From: a virus | IMG/VR virus record: IMGVR_UViG_3300023178_003561 | Coordinates: 1-64,000 of that record | DNA length: 64,000 bases | Strand: one strand, 5' to 3' | In this document: positions 32,796 through 41,500 of the stretch, piece by piece | Layout: every line of letters starts with the position of its first letter | How positions within the stretch are numbered: position 1 is the stretch's first letter | Made by a program: the position numbers and the translations under genes | The notes under the pieces: model-generated | Told to the model about the DNA's origin: nothing | Database searches by the model: none | The model's input: the letters and a program-made list of their open reading frames with translations, nothing else

Positions 32796-32965
32796 GCTTC
32801 GCAGGCGTCACATCTACACTGCTTACAAACCTCTATATCGTACTCATAATAGCCGTCAATTGGGTAGTGTTTTTCTTTCCTTTTACACTCCTTGCCGCAG
32901 TGTGAGTCGCAACCACAGTTCTTACACTTGACTGCCCATTCCTCTTTTAATATTAATGTGTCCAT
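32792..32965 (-). CDS. Cys-rich putative zinc protein (57 aa)
   Basis: 57 residues. Nine cysteines occur as CKNCGCDSHCGKEC in the first half and CKQCRCDAC near the C-terminus, an arrangement that could bind two metal ions. Its ATG overlaps the upstream stop as TAATG, so it is translated with the CTS-like ORF upstream. No family identified. It could be a regulatory or packaged zinc protein. Confidence 0.6.
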   Translation of the reverse strand: MDTLILKEEWAVKCKNCGCDSHCGKECKRKEKHYPIDGYYEYDIEVCKQCRCDACEA

Positions 32966-33228
32966 TATCTCTTGACCAGTGGTCCGCCCATTAGGTTAAC
33001 GCCCGGTAGGTTGTGTGCGCCCTTGGCCGTTCCGTCTGGGTTCTTGGGTTGCACTATCTTTGGCAGTCTCGGTGCCCGTGTGCCTGACCGGCCTGGTGAT
33101 CCCGTGAATGACTTCGAGAACCTGTCCTTGCCGATTGCGATGTGTGGTGATGTCACTGAGGCTATGTTGCCAGCACTAGTGGCGCCCGCAGTGGCCTGTT
33201 CTCTCACTATTACTTCGTTGATTTTCAT
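32965..33228 (-). CDS. small virion-region protein with CTS-like N-terminus
   Basis: 87 residues starting MKINEVIVRE. The rest is low in hydrophobics and rich in Gly, Ser, Pro and Arg (FTGSPGRSGTRAPRLPK), likely disordered. A late promoter variant ATAAATAG lies seven bases upstream. Possibly packaged with DNA. Function unknown. Confidence 0.64.
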   Translation of the reverse strand: MKINEVIVREQATAGATSAGNIASVTSPHIAIGKDRFSKSFTGSPGRSGTRAPRLPKIVQPKNPDGTAKGAHNLPGVNLMGGPLVKR

Positions 33229-34016
33229 ATATTTCTATTTATTTGTTTTTGTACCCATACCACGTAGGGATTGATGCAAAGCGCACCGGTCATCGGGTCA
33301 TTTCCATTGCGTAACATGTATGTTTTGTGCTTTTTGACCAAAGGGAATTTTATCCTCACTTCACCTCCCATCATGGTTCCGGGATAAAATTCTTTTTCTT
33401 CCCCGTTTTTCTCCATCAAAAATTTATTGATCACCGGAGCGTGTAAAAGGTGCTTCGGTTCGCGATACCATACTTTGCCTTTTGGTGTGGTGAACTTATT
33501 CTTGTCACATGAAAAAAATTTTGATTTGATTTTAAAGAAATACTCTTCTAATTTTTTTTCCGGACCGATGAAATCTGCTCTTATCAGTCCTGCATACCAC
33601 AAGCAGAACGATGCACTTTTTGTCATGAAGCCGTTAGTAAAATTGTTGTCATGAACGGACAGGTCAAGCCATATGTTTGATGGGTTGTTTGAGAGATCGA
33701 TGGTGTATGCGAAGATTTTTTTTGGCACAACGAATTCAAGACTGTCTCCCAGTAGTTCCCATTTGTTATCAGGATCGGTGGTGTTTTTTACATTATTGGT
33801 AAAATTATCATCAAAAAAAATTTCCTTTTTTGGAAATCTCATGTTTTTATACAAATCCCATTGTTGCTCGGGGATAAATTTGTTGAAATTTTCTACCAAA
33901 TCGATGTCTTTGCTCAACTGTATCTCGTCTATTAAGGTGTCATCTAGGAAAATTCTTGCCCTGCTGGTGTTTTTAAATTTCTTAAAAGTAAACCCAATGA
34001 AAAATATGTACTTCAT
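33225..34016 (-). CDS. conserved hypothetical protein
   Basis: 263 residues, strand-rich, with aromatic and Asn residues (RFPKKEIFFDDNFTNN, AYTIDLSNNPSNIWLDLSVHDN). No CTS-like start and no domain recognised. Composition suggests a beta-sandwich virion protein or carbohydrate-binding protein. Codon use is AT-richer than its neighbours by eye. Stop and the next ATG overlap. Confidence 0.58.
   Translation of the reverse strand: MKYIFFIGFTFKKFKNTSRARIFLDDTLIDEIQLSKDIDLVENFNKFIPEQQWDLYKNMRFPKKEIFFDDNFTNNVKNTTDPDNKWELLGDSLEFVVPKKIFAYTIDLSNNPSNIWLDLSVHDNNFTNGFMTKSASFCLWYAGLIRADFIGPEKKLEEYFFKIKSKFFSCDKNKFTTPKGKVWYREPKHLLHAPVINKFLMEKNGEEKEFYPGTMMGGEVRIKFPLVKKHKTYMLRNGNDPMTGALCINPYVVWVQKQINRNI
33235..33242 (-). 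promoter_or_regulatory. late promoter motif ATAAATAG
   Basis: One-base variant of the late element, upstream of the ATG at 33228. Confidence 0.5.
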
Positions 34017-34032
34017 GCAGAAGTAATTATTT

Positions 34033-34458
34033 TTACTTCTTGCGTCCTGACTTCATGTTGGCACACCAGTGGTACATTTTGCCACGCTCGCCACCATACT
34101 TCTTGGCTTTACTTCTCAATGAACTCACACTGCCTTTACAACTGGCACCTGCACGTTTCACACGTCCTGGCCTGCTTTTGCCTTTACGTTTGCCGTCGGC
34201 AAAGTTCTCCTTGGCAAGTTTCAATTTCTTGACGTTCATATACTCACCACCCACTGGCACGTCCTTTGTGGCGTTCTGCTTGGTGACTATGCCCACGCCG
34301 GCGGCCTCTTCTTTGACCCTGTACGGGTAGGCCATCACGCCTGGTCCGTACCCCATTCGAATTTTTCGCCTGTGTCTCTTCTCGTATTTGTTCAGTTGTT
34401 TCTCAACGTCCGGGTGTACGTATGTCCTGATGTATTCCGTTATCTCGCGGATCTTCAT
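34033..34458 (-). CDS. basic virion-region protein with CTS-like N-terminus
   Basis: 141 residues from the ATG at 34458 (GGAAG upstream; ATGA overlap with the flavodoxin-like gene). Starts MKIREITEYI, a CTS-like motif. The C-terminal half is strongly basic with two spaced cysteines (RAGASCKGSVSSLRSKAKKY and MYHWCANMKSGRKK), another shared late module. A DNA-contacting packaged protein is plausible. Confidence 0.66.
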   Translation of the reverse strand: MKIREITEYIRTYVHPDVEKQLNKYEKRHRRKIRMGYGPGVMAYPYRVKEEAAGVGIVTKQNATKDVPVGGEYMNVKKLKLAKENFADGKRKGKSRPGRVKRAGASCKGSVSSLRSKAKKYGGERGKMYHWCANMKSGRKK

Positions 34459-35144
34459 TTCTTCTTCCTGCCCGCGCAGTGTGCCTTCTGTGAGAAACCT
34501 TTTGGGTTGGAGCAGTTGATCGACTTCTTGTACTTGGCGCTCCAGGCCTCGTTGATGTCCACGCTCCCGTGCCTTGCCTCCTTGCTTGGATTGTTGGCCT
34601 TCAGCATCTCCGCCCACACCACCATGTTTGTGGCACAGTTTTTCACTTGTTCCAGTGTGGCGTCATCGTCAACGATCTCGTCAATGCCCTGTGCTTTCGA
34701 TTCTATGTTGCACTGTGGTGGGATGGTGAAACCGAAGTTGGCCGCGGCCGAATACAATACTCCGTGTATGTGTTGGAATCCATCTCCGCCTCCCGATATC
34801 AACGTTCCAAATACTTTGTTGTACATTGGCTGGTATCCGTTGTCCTTGGCCCAACTGTATATTGGATCCAGTCTCTCCAGCATGGCCTGTATGTGGCAAC
34901 TGTGCTGTCCCCACCATATCGGTGTTGCGAATATGACACCATCCGCTTTGAATATGTCCATGATGTGAGGTTTCAACTCATCATCAACGTCTGCCGTTGC
35001 ACCTTCATAGTTTAATTCTCTCATTGTGACGATCTCACAGTCATGACCCAATTTCTGGAACGCCATCTGTGCCATCTTGCACACAGTGAATGTGTTTGAT
35101 TCTTGATCAGGTTTTAGACTACCGTTGAATATCTTGAACCTCAC
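34455..35144 (-). CDS. flavodoxin-like NAD(P)H:quinone/FMN reductase with phage C-terminal module
   Basis: 229 residues starting at GTG. Flavodoxin fold of WrbA/FMN-reductase type: phosphate loop NGSLKPDQESNT at 6-17, FATPIWWGQHSCHIQAMLERLDP near 75-97 and GTLISGGGDGFQHIHGV near 117-133. The last 25 residues add a Cys-containing basic tail (CSNPKGFSQKAHC) recurrent in marine phage proteins. It sits between a CTS-like gene and superoxide dismutase, so it could be part of a packaged redox set. No CTS-like start of its own. Confidence 0.8.
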   Translation of the reverse strand: MRFKIFNGSLKPDQESNTFTVCKMAQMAFQKLGHDCEIVTMRELNYEGATADVDDELKPHIMDIFKADGVIFATPIWWGQHSCHIQAMLERLDPIYSWAKDNGYQPMYNKVFGTLISGGGDGFQHIHGVLYSAAANFGFTIPPQCNIESKAQGIDEIVDDDATLEQVKNCATNMVVWAEMLKANNPSKEARHGSVDINEAWSAKYKKSINCSNPKGFSQKAHCAGRKKK

Positions 35145-35698
35145 TTGGTGCTCCTCAATGTTATAACACCACAGGCCAATCTGTCACCTGCGTTTCCTGT
35201 CTTCAAACTTTCTTCATCTCCGCCCTTGCCCAGATCATCTGGATCAGCGTGTACCACAATGCCTCTGCCAACGACAGAACGATCGCCTATTAGATCAACC
35301 CTGTCTGCTCTTATACTGAATTCTGATTTGCCGTTCTCATCCGCTTCGATGTTGCCGAGGTCACCCACATGTCCCTCGTTGAGGTCACCGTGGTTTACTT
35401 CATCTGGGTTGTAGTGTCCGCCCATGCTTTTGCAACCATCACTCATGTCGCCGAACTCGTGTATGTGGAATCCGTGTGCGCCTGGTTCCAACCCTGTGAT
35501 CGTGCCTTTGATCAGTGTTGGCGTTCCAGGTGACTGCATCAATAATATGGTGCCCTTGACCTCGTCCGAATGCTGTAGTTCACACTGTGCTATCACAGTG
35601 TCCAAGCCTTCCGTGATGCTTTTGACCTTGTCGCAAGAACACTCCTTGGCTTTGGTCCTGGGACAACTGGTCTCTCTGATTAGGTCTGATGCTCGCAT
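35141..35698 (-). CDS. sodC: Cu/Zn superoxide dismutase with CTS-like N-terminus
   Basis: 185 residues. Starts MRASDLIRE, then a Cys-rich linker (CPRTKAKECSCDKVKS). The SodC domain covers about 32-185 with metal ligands HGFHIHEFGD (His78, His80), GGHYNP (His95), VNHGDL (His103), VVHADPDD (His150) and Cys89 paired with a late Cys. Converts superoxide to peroxide and oxygen. No secretion signal is visible; the N-terminus instead looks like a capsid-targeting peptide. A late promoter lies eight bases upstream. Confidence 0.88.
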   Translation of the reverse strand: MRASDLIRETSCPRTKAKECSCDKVKSITEGLDTVIAQCELQHSDEVKGTILLMQSPGTPTLIKGTITGLEPGAHGFHIHEFGDMSDGCKSMGGHYNPDEVNHGDLNEGHVGDLGNIEADENGKSEFSIRADRVDLIGDRSVVGRGIVVHADPDDLGKGGDEESLKTGNAGDRLACGVITLRSTK

Positions 35699-35705
35699 AC
35701 TGCGA

Positions 35706-35713
35706 GTATTTAT
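35706..35713 (-). promoter_or_regulatory. late promoter motif ATAAATAC
   Basis: Minus-strand late -10 element upstream of the sodC ATG at 35698. Confidence 0.62.
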
Positions 35714-35913
35714 TTGTTTTTGGGCATGGGGTTCTCACCTGTAAGTTTTGGCTTTGCGAACCACAGTTTGAACCATTCCGGTGAGCCTGGCTTGATGTTG
35801 TGTTTCCTCATGTACTTGGACTTGGCTGTGCCCACGTATGACAGGTTTTCTCCCATGCTGTCCGTGGATTGTTCGCCCACACCTGCTAATCTCTTTAAGT
35901 CTTCGATGTTCAT
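35710..35913 (-). CDS. small GTAKSKYMRKHNIKPGSPEWFK-module protein
   Basis: 67 residues. N-terminus MNIEDLKRLAG, then SYVGTAKSKYMRKHN and GSPEWFKLWFAKPKLTGE, a short module I recall from several marine T4-like phage virion proteins. Basic overall. Translated next to the 48-residue ORF. Role unknown. Confidence 0.62.
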   Translation of the reverse strand: MNIEDLKRLAGVGEQSTDSMGENLSYVGTAKSKYMRKHNIKPGSPEWFKLWFAKPKLTGENPMPKNK

Positions 35914-36060
35914 CTATATGGTCCAGTCCCTTAATTGCTGTTTGGTAGGTTTGTGTGCTTTCACTTTCTCAACCTTGCCACCTTTTTGTAAAAATGCCTT
36001 CATTTTTTCGTCTAGTTCCCTCTGCTTCTCCTGTGGGGTCTTCTCTATCTCCCCTGCCAT
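35914..36060 (-). CDS. small basic helical protein (48 aa)
   Basis: 48 codons beginning MAGEIEKTPQEKQ, a single helix with an FLQKGGKVEKV turn then a basic tail. It fills the space between the nucleotidyltransferase gene and the next small gene without gap (35913/35914). Similar to short FLxKGGK peptides of marine phages. Likely real. Confidence 0.55.
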   Translation of the reverse strand: MAGEIEKTPQEKQRELDEKMKAFLQKGGKVEKVKAHKPTKQQLRDWTI

Positions 36061-36067
36061 GTATGGT

Positions 36068-37240
36068 CTATTGATCCCGCTGTATTTTGGCATATCCTTC
36101 CAGTCCTTTCTTTACTTTGTCTAATGAATCTCTGTTGGCTTGGTATAGTATTCCATAACCACCTGCCGACTGCCACTTTTGTATATTGATTGGCCTGTCG
36201 TCGATCAAGATGTTTGGTGTGCCTGTCCCTTTGTCTGTTGCATAACTTTCTTTTCTGCCGGTAACTATTATCTCGTCTGGCTGTTCTATGTGATTTGCTA
36301 TCCACACCCTTTTGTGTTTGGCACTGTTGGCATGATCTCCACGCAGAGGTGATGTGTTAATGCTAAACTTGCCCCCGGTGAATTTCTTAACCATATCTAT
36401 CAATGTGTCAGCAGTTCCAAATTTTGGCAAAGTAGCAAAAAAATTAGTGCCTGTAATCCTGTCGATCACTTCCTTTTTAAGGTCCTTGGTCTTGTCATTG
36501 GTGAGTTGCTTCCAGTGTTCAACTCCATACATCTTTTCCACACCTCCAAAGAAGTCTGCCATGACTCCGTCCATGTCTAGGTATACAGTTGGTTTTGCGT
36601 CTTCCATGTTTTCATTATACAACTTTTTGTTGTTTTCGTCAATCTGTTTACCAAGCCTATCTTGTATTATATCATATAACTTTTTGCCACTGTTTCCGCC
36701 CATGATTACTTTGGAAAATTCATGTTCCTGTCCCTTGTTGGCCAGTTCTCTGGCTTTTGACGCCGAGGCACCAGAAGCACCTTCCTGATCCGGATCCCTC
36801 TCACCGGCACTTACAACATCTATGAAATCAAATTTGTAAAGGTCATTGCCCTGCTTATCAGGTTTGCCATTGTATTGGTTTAGGAGTTTTTGGAATTCCG
36901 CCACCCTGTCCGAGCCGGCCACCATCACTATCCTTGTCCTTCCCTCTGCCTGTATTTTTTGAAGGGCCTGGATAATTGTTTTTACAGTTGAGTCTCCCAC
37001 TGCTAGATCGGGATAAAACATTTTGATGTAGTCCGCCTTTTCCTTGAATGTGAGTGGATCGGTTCTGTTGTTTTGTTTTTGGGATAAGAAAAGATATGCC
37101 TTGCCGTTGACCTGTTTGGCCACGGACTCTAGTTTGCCTAATAGTTTTTGGTGTCCTATTGTGGGAGGATTGAATCGACCAAAGGCAAATACCGCTGTGG
37201 AACGATCATCCTCTCTAAGAAACAGTTCCCTGAGGTACAT
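36068..37240 (-). CDS. nucleotidyltransferase-HAD phosphatase fusion with CTS-like N-terminus
   Basis: 390 residues. N-terminus MYLRELFLRE (CTS-like). Domain 1 (about 15-200) is an HxGH-type nucleotidyltransferase: GRFNPPTIGH at 21-30, MVAGSDR near 106-112 and a SASKAREL signature near 158-166, as in NMN or FAD adenylyltransferases. Domain 2 (about 215-390) is a HAD phosphatase with YLDMDGVMAD at 220-229 (nucleophile Asp222) and a late IDDRP motif, like 5'(3')-deoxyribonucleotidases. It may combine adenylyl transfer to a nucleotide with dephosphorylation; substrates are not known. Confidence 0.8.
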   Translation of the reverse strand: MYLRELFLREDDRSTAVFAFGRFNPPTIGHQKLLGKLESVAKQVNGKAYLFLSQKQNNRTDPLTFKEKADYIKMFYPDLAVGDSTVKTIIQALQKIQAEGRTRIVMVAGSDRVAEFQKLLNQYNGKPDKQGNDLYKFDFIDVVSAGERDPDQEGASGASASKARELANKGQEHEFSKVIMGGNSGKKLYDIIQDRLGKQIDENNKKLYNENMEDAKPTVYLDMDGVMADFFGGVEKMYGVEHWKQLTNDKTKDLKKEVIDRITGTNFFATLPKFGTADTLIDMVKKFTGGKFSINTSPLRGDHANSAKHKRVWIANHIEQPDEIIVTGRKESYATDKGTGTPNILIDDRPINIQKWQSAGGYGILYQANRDSLDKVKKGLEGYAKIQRDQ

Positions 37241-37571
37241 CGTATTCGCCTTGTTTGATATTTTCTAATTCTCTATCTGATATGATTCTAGCCACCTGCT
37301 GTCTAGTTTCTTTTGGAAACATTGTCTTGACATCATCAGGTGCTGATCCGTATTCCTTCACGTACTCTTTAGCGGCATCATCGACTAGGTACATCCATAA
37401 CTTCTGTGCCTTCTCGTGATCATAGACGTTCTTTCGAATTTTTCTCTTGATGTTCGATATAATAGGCATGAAACGCCTCCTGTAAAGGTCCTCATTGTTC
37501 ATTATGAACGAGTCAAGTTCATTTACCGCGTCTGAGTCTATGTTCTCTGTGACAAATTGTGATGCTCTCAT
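37215..37571 (-). CDS. virion-region protein with CTS-like N-terminus
   Basis: 118 residues starting MRASQFVTEN, a CTS-like motif. Helical and charged: YRRRFMPIISNIKRKIR, KLWMYLVDDAAKEYVKEY. No known domain. A perfect late promoter precedes the ATG. Its stop overlaps the start of the nucleotidyltransferase fusion, suggesting joint late expression. Confidence 0.66.
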   Translation of the reverse strand: MRASQFVTENIDSDAVNELDSFIMNNEDLYRRRFMPIISNIKRKIRKNVYDHEKAQKLWMYLVDDAAKEYVKEYGSAPDDVKTMFPKETRQQVARIISDRELENIKQGEYDVPQGTVS

Positions 37572-37577
37572 ATAACC

Positions 37578-37585
37578 GTATTTAT
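37578..37585 (-). promoter_or_regulatory. late promoter motif ATAAATAC
   Basis: Minus-strand late -10 element, six bases before the ATG at 37571 and overlapping the stop of the upstream gene. Confidence 0.62.
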
Positions 37586-38067
37586 TAGTACAAGTTCTCT
37601 AAAAGCCACATGTAAAATGGTGAAGTAAACGTAAATCTCCAAGTGCCATTATGACCCATTTGCGTGACATTTTTAAAACTTTCAGGTAAATCGGTGCCTG
37701 CTGAGCGTTGTTGCGTTGCCCATGGTTCTGGATACTCCGGAGTGTACACCCCTTCATAAACTAATGCACCTATGTCTATTTCGTCTATTACGATGCTTTT
37801 GATGTGTAGCATCTGGTCCTTCAGTATGTCACCTTTTTCGTTGATAACGGTCTGTTTGTTTGTCTTGCCAGATCTTTTCAATTCTAGTGTGTATTCCTTG
37901 CCCTCCTCGAAAGATGCCGAAAATTCAATCACGTCAGGTTTTTCTTTGGTAGAACTTATTTCTTTTTTGGCCATGGACTGACCATTAAGCAGTATTTCTA
38001 CCTGTGGTGCTTTGTCCCACATTGTTGCGAAAAGTTCTAGTTTAAATTTTAGTGTTTCGGATGCCAT
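37585..38067 (-). CDS. hypothetical strand-rich protein
   Basis: 160 residues, beta-rich in the first 100 (FKLELFATMWDKAPQVEILL, EYTLELKRSGKTNK) with a characteristic C-terminus YTPEYPEPWATQQ ... GTWRFTFTSPFYMWLLENLY. Resembles small carbohydrate-binding-like proteins near tail genes in marine phages. No enzymatic motif. It overlaps the upstream 64-residue ORF. Confidence 0.6.
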   Translation of the reverse strand: MASETLKFKLELFATMWDKAPQVEILLNGQSMAKKEISSTKEKPDVIEFSASFEEGKEYTLELKRSGKTNKQTVINEKGDILKDQMLHIKSIVIDEIDIGALVYEGVYTPEYPEPWATQQRSAGTDLPESFKNVTQMGHNGTWRFTFTSPFYMWLLENLY

Positions 38068-38243
38068 TCGAATTCAAGTCCTGCTGTGTGTCCCTTGTAT
38101 TCTGTATTTAAATCGTCTCTGAACAGTTCGATTACGATTTGAGTGCCTGGCAACACAACTTTCAAGTATTTGTCAGTCTTATTGAGCACTTCTGCTTCCT
38201 TGGTCTTGCCGTTGTTTGTGCAGGTTATGGTTATTGTTTCCAT
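38049..38243 (-). CDS. small hypothetical protein
   Basis: 64 residues, strand-rich (TITCTNNGKTKEAEVL, VVLPGTQIVIELF), with no Cys pair or membrane segment. Overlaps its neighbours by 19 and 13 bases, which supports translation. Function unknown; could be a small beta-barrel nucleic-acid or ligand-binding protein. Confidence 0.55.
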   Translation of the reverse strand: METITITCTNNGKTKEAEVLNKTDKYLKVVLPGTQIVIELFRDDLNTEYKGHTAGLEFEWHPKH

Positions 38244-38575
38244 TTGTATATCCTTTCTAAATGTTCTGTTATCTCTCTCCTGTTGCCGCCCTGAGCCTCA
38301 AATTCATCTACGAACTTGTCGATAAGGTTTGCGGCCAGTCTCCTGTACTCAGGCAAACAATCTTCCATTAATTTTCGTATTGATTCCTGTGGCACTGAAT
38401 GCACGATCGTTCCAATGGGCATTTTGTCTATCCAACTTCCCGCCTTGCACATATCGTTTTGTATTTTGTGTAGTTCTTTTGTGGGATTGAATGTTGGCAA
38501 CTTCTTCCTGCTTTCATCGACTAGTATGCTCATCATTGTGCCAAAATAATCTTCTTTGGATATTTCCTTTTGCAT
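38231..38575 (-). CDS. hypothetical helical protein
   Basis: 114 residues, all-helical prediction from composition (YFGTMMSILVDESRKKLP, IRKLMEDCLPEYRRLAANLIDKFVDEFEAQ). No known domain. It starts one base after the stop of the lipoprotein protease gene, so it is likely in the same transcript. Confidence 0.6.
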   Translation of the reverse strand: MQKEISKEDYFGTMMSILVDESRKKLPTFNPTKELHKIQNDMCKAGSWIDKMPIGTIVHSVPQESIRKLMEDCLPEYRRLAANLIDKFVDEFEAQGGNRREITEHLERIYKWKQ

Positions 38576-41500
38576 CTACTTCCACTTTGGATCGTCTGGA
38601 TTTATTGGCACGAACATGTCTTTTTTCATGTCGTACACCAATCCGTGTTTGGTTGCACTGTTGTCGTTGTTGTGACCGAACATCAGTTTTTGCATGTCTG
38701 CGGTAAGCACTTCTTTGCCGTTCGCGTCCTTGGTGTAGCACTTGGGATTCTTCATCCATAAAAACTTACAACTGCCCCAGAACTTCTTGACATAATTCAT
38801 ACCCAACTCTACACCGTCATTGCCATTTACTCCTGCTATGTCCTGTCTATACTCAGCAGTGAAGTTGAATGTTGCGTCCGTATCGTGCGTTGGTGTGTGA
38901 TTGTAGAAGAAGCCGATGTTCTTCTCCTTGTGCTTCTGTGTAAGGTCGCTTTTTATGTTGGTGTAGTTGATCGTGCCGTCTAGATTTACACTCTCGGCTA
39001 CTTCCATGTCCATACTACCAGAGGTAATGTGGCTAGGAAGTGAGAACGACCAACCGAGAGTGTTATTCTCATCTTTGTGCATCTCGTAAGCCAATCTCAA
39101 TGACTCAGTCCTTACATCTGAGAATCCTTTTATCAGGCTGTTGTCAACGGTGCTGATGTCCGTGCTACCTCTAGAGTAGTCTATGCTCAACACGTTGTTG
39201 CCTATCTGATAGCTCGCACCTATCTGTCCGTAGTCGGTGTAGGTGTTATCACCCACTGCGAGGACGCCACTTGAGCTGTTACCCAACCAAGTCTCGTTCT
39301 CCTTCATCTGTCCCACGTTGCCTTTCAATGCGAACTTGTCTGTTATGAAAAATTTCTTACCGATGTTTGCGGAATAATCGCCATTGCCACTCTCGCCTGT
39401 GAACAGACCGAAGTTCATGTAGCCTAGGTCGAACTGGCCACCCTGTGCATAACTGCCGTACATCTGGTTGAATGGTAGGTATGCGTATCCGTTCATCATC
39501 TGGTCAATGTCTGATACTTTCCTCTTGTCCTGCACGACGAAACTTGATCCAAGGTCCATGTAGTAGTTCCTGTCGTAGTCATCCAGCACCATGATCTTTA
39601 AATTTTGTAGACTTGATGGCAATGCTGTGCCTGTGGCAAAATATGTGTTGTTCAGACTCACAACCGGATGGTCAACTCTGCCTGTAGTGACTATTCCAAC
39701 CGCACCCTGTGGTTTAGTTGCCTCGTCTAGATCCAAAAGACCCTGTCCGTGTATGTTGACGTCGTAACCTGACATGCTCTTGTCTGCCGTGTTCATCACG
39801 AGCGATACCAAGTTCTCGCCTTTCATGTATGGCCACATCTGATGTAGAATACCAAAACTGGCAGTCACGTGTGGAGCCGCCATCGACGTACCTGAGCTGG
39901 TCATGTAGTTGGTGTTCCCTAGTCCCACCGGTACCGCAGATTTAATGTTGTTGCCCGGTGCAAGAATATAGAAGTCAGAGATTCTGTGTGTGTCATTGCA
40001 AGTGTTGTTCACTGTGTTGATGTCTAGGCACACGTGTCCTGCTTTGTTTCCTGAAACGTTGGCTCCATCCCAGTTACCCACTATGACCATCTTGCCTCCT
40101 AACACAAGATTGCCGTTGCTGTCAACTTCGGTAGCCCATATGCCCGGATCACCTGCGTGGTTGTATCCGGCGTTACCAGCCGAGTTGACCAGTATGATGT
40201 CGTTGTCTGTGGCAACCTGCCAGTATCTGGCATCGCCCGCACCGTTGTAGAATATCTTGTCCGTTATCTCCTGTGCGTTGTAGGTACCGTCACTTAACTG
40301 TGTTACCGTTGATCCATTGCTGTCTGTGAACAGTTGCGGTGTGTTGAAACTCATGTTCACTGCTATGATGTTCTTCTCCTCACCACCATTCGCTGTGGGA
40401 GATTTCAATTTGGCCATGTCATGTAATGCGTTCTGTGCCTGGTTCTTTGATATACCACCCCTGCCGTAGTAGTCGACATTGGCACCAACCAATTTGGAAT
40501 TGTATGCAACACCATGTGTTCCTGTGCCGTCTTTCTTGCCTGCTATGATGCCGGCAACGTGTGTGCCGTGATATTGAGAATCTCCACCGTTGCTCACTGT
40601 GGAATCATATCTCGTGTAGTCCTTGTACCACTCATACTTGCCATCCAGTTCCGGATGGTCAGTGTCCTGCCAAGTGTCTATCACACCCAGCACCGCACCT
40701 TCACCAGTCCAACCCCTTGCGTATGCGTTCGCGGCGTTAATCATGGAATGTCCTGTGCTTTCCGTGTATTCTGTTGTCTTGTGGTCCGCAACCACCGAGC
40801 TCATGTTGGCTGTTGGCGTACCTAGATTGATGTCTGTGTCCGTGTATTGATTCGAAACCAGTTGCGAACTGATCTGTGTGCCAGCGTCACTTGTAGTAAC
40901 AACCACGTCGGCTGTGTTCTCGCTCTGTAGTATGTTCTCGGATCTCTCGGATTGGCTAACCTGTACAGTTGTCCAGTCACCTGTGACCACGGTCGCCGAA
41001 CCGTTGATGTCCTCGGTTGTTCCATCTTTGTATGTGACCCTGTTCACTGCAGTCGTAGTAGTCACTGTTCTCGTGTCTTTCTTGACTGTGTCTGTGTAGT
41101 GTCTTGTTCTGTAAATTTTAGTTGTAGTGGGTGTAGTGGTTGTTGTGTCAACATATCTTGTTACAATGACTGTTGATGTGTTGTTGCCGTGATCCGTTGT
41201 CGTCGTCACGTCTCTGTTGGCTGTGTTTGTTGTTGCAGACCCTTCCTCCGTCTCTGTGGTAGTGCTGTCGGCGTCAACGTATGTTGTCACTGTGTATGGA
41301 TCGGTCTCTTCTGTGGCAGTTGTGACCGTGTCATCTAATGCAATAGTCGTCACAACAGGATTGTCACCTGCCCTTGTCTCTGTTTCTGTCGTCACGGTTG
41401 GATCTAGTTCTATTGTTGAACTTGCGATCTCCGTGCAAGTCTGTGCACCATCTGTGTATGTACCATTGAGTAATGTCGTCCTTTCAAATGTACATCTCGT

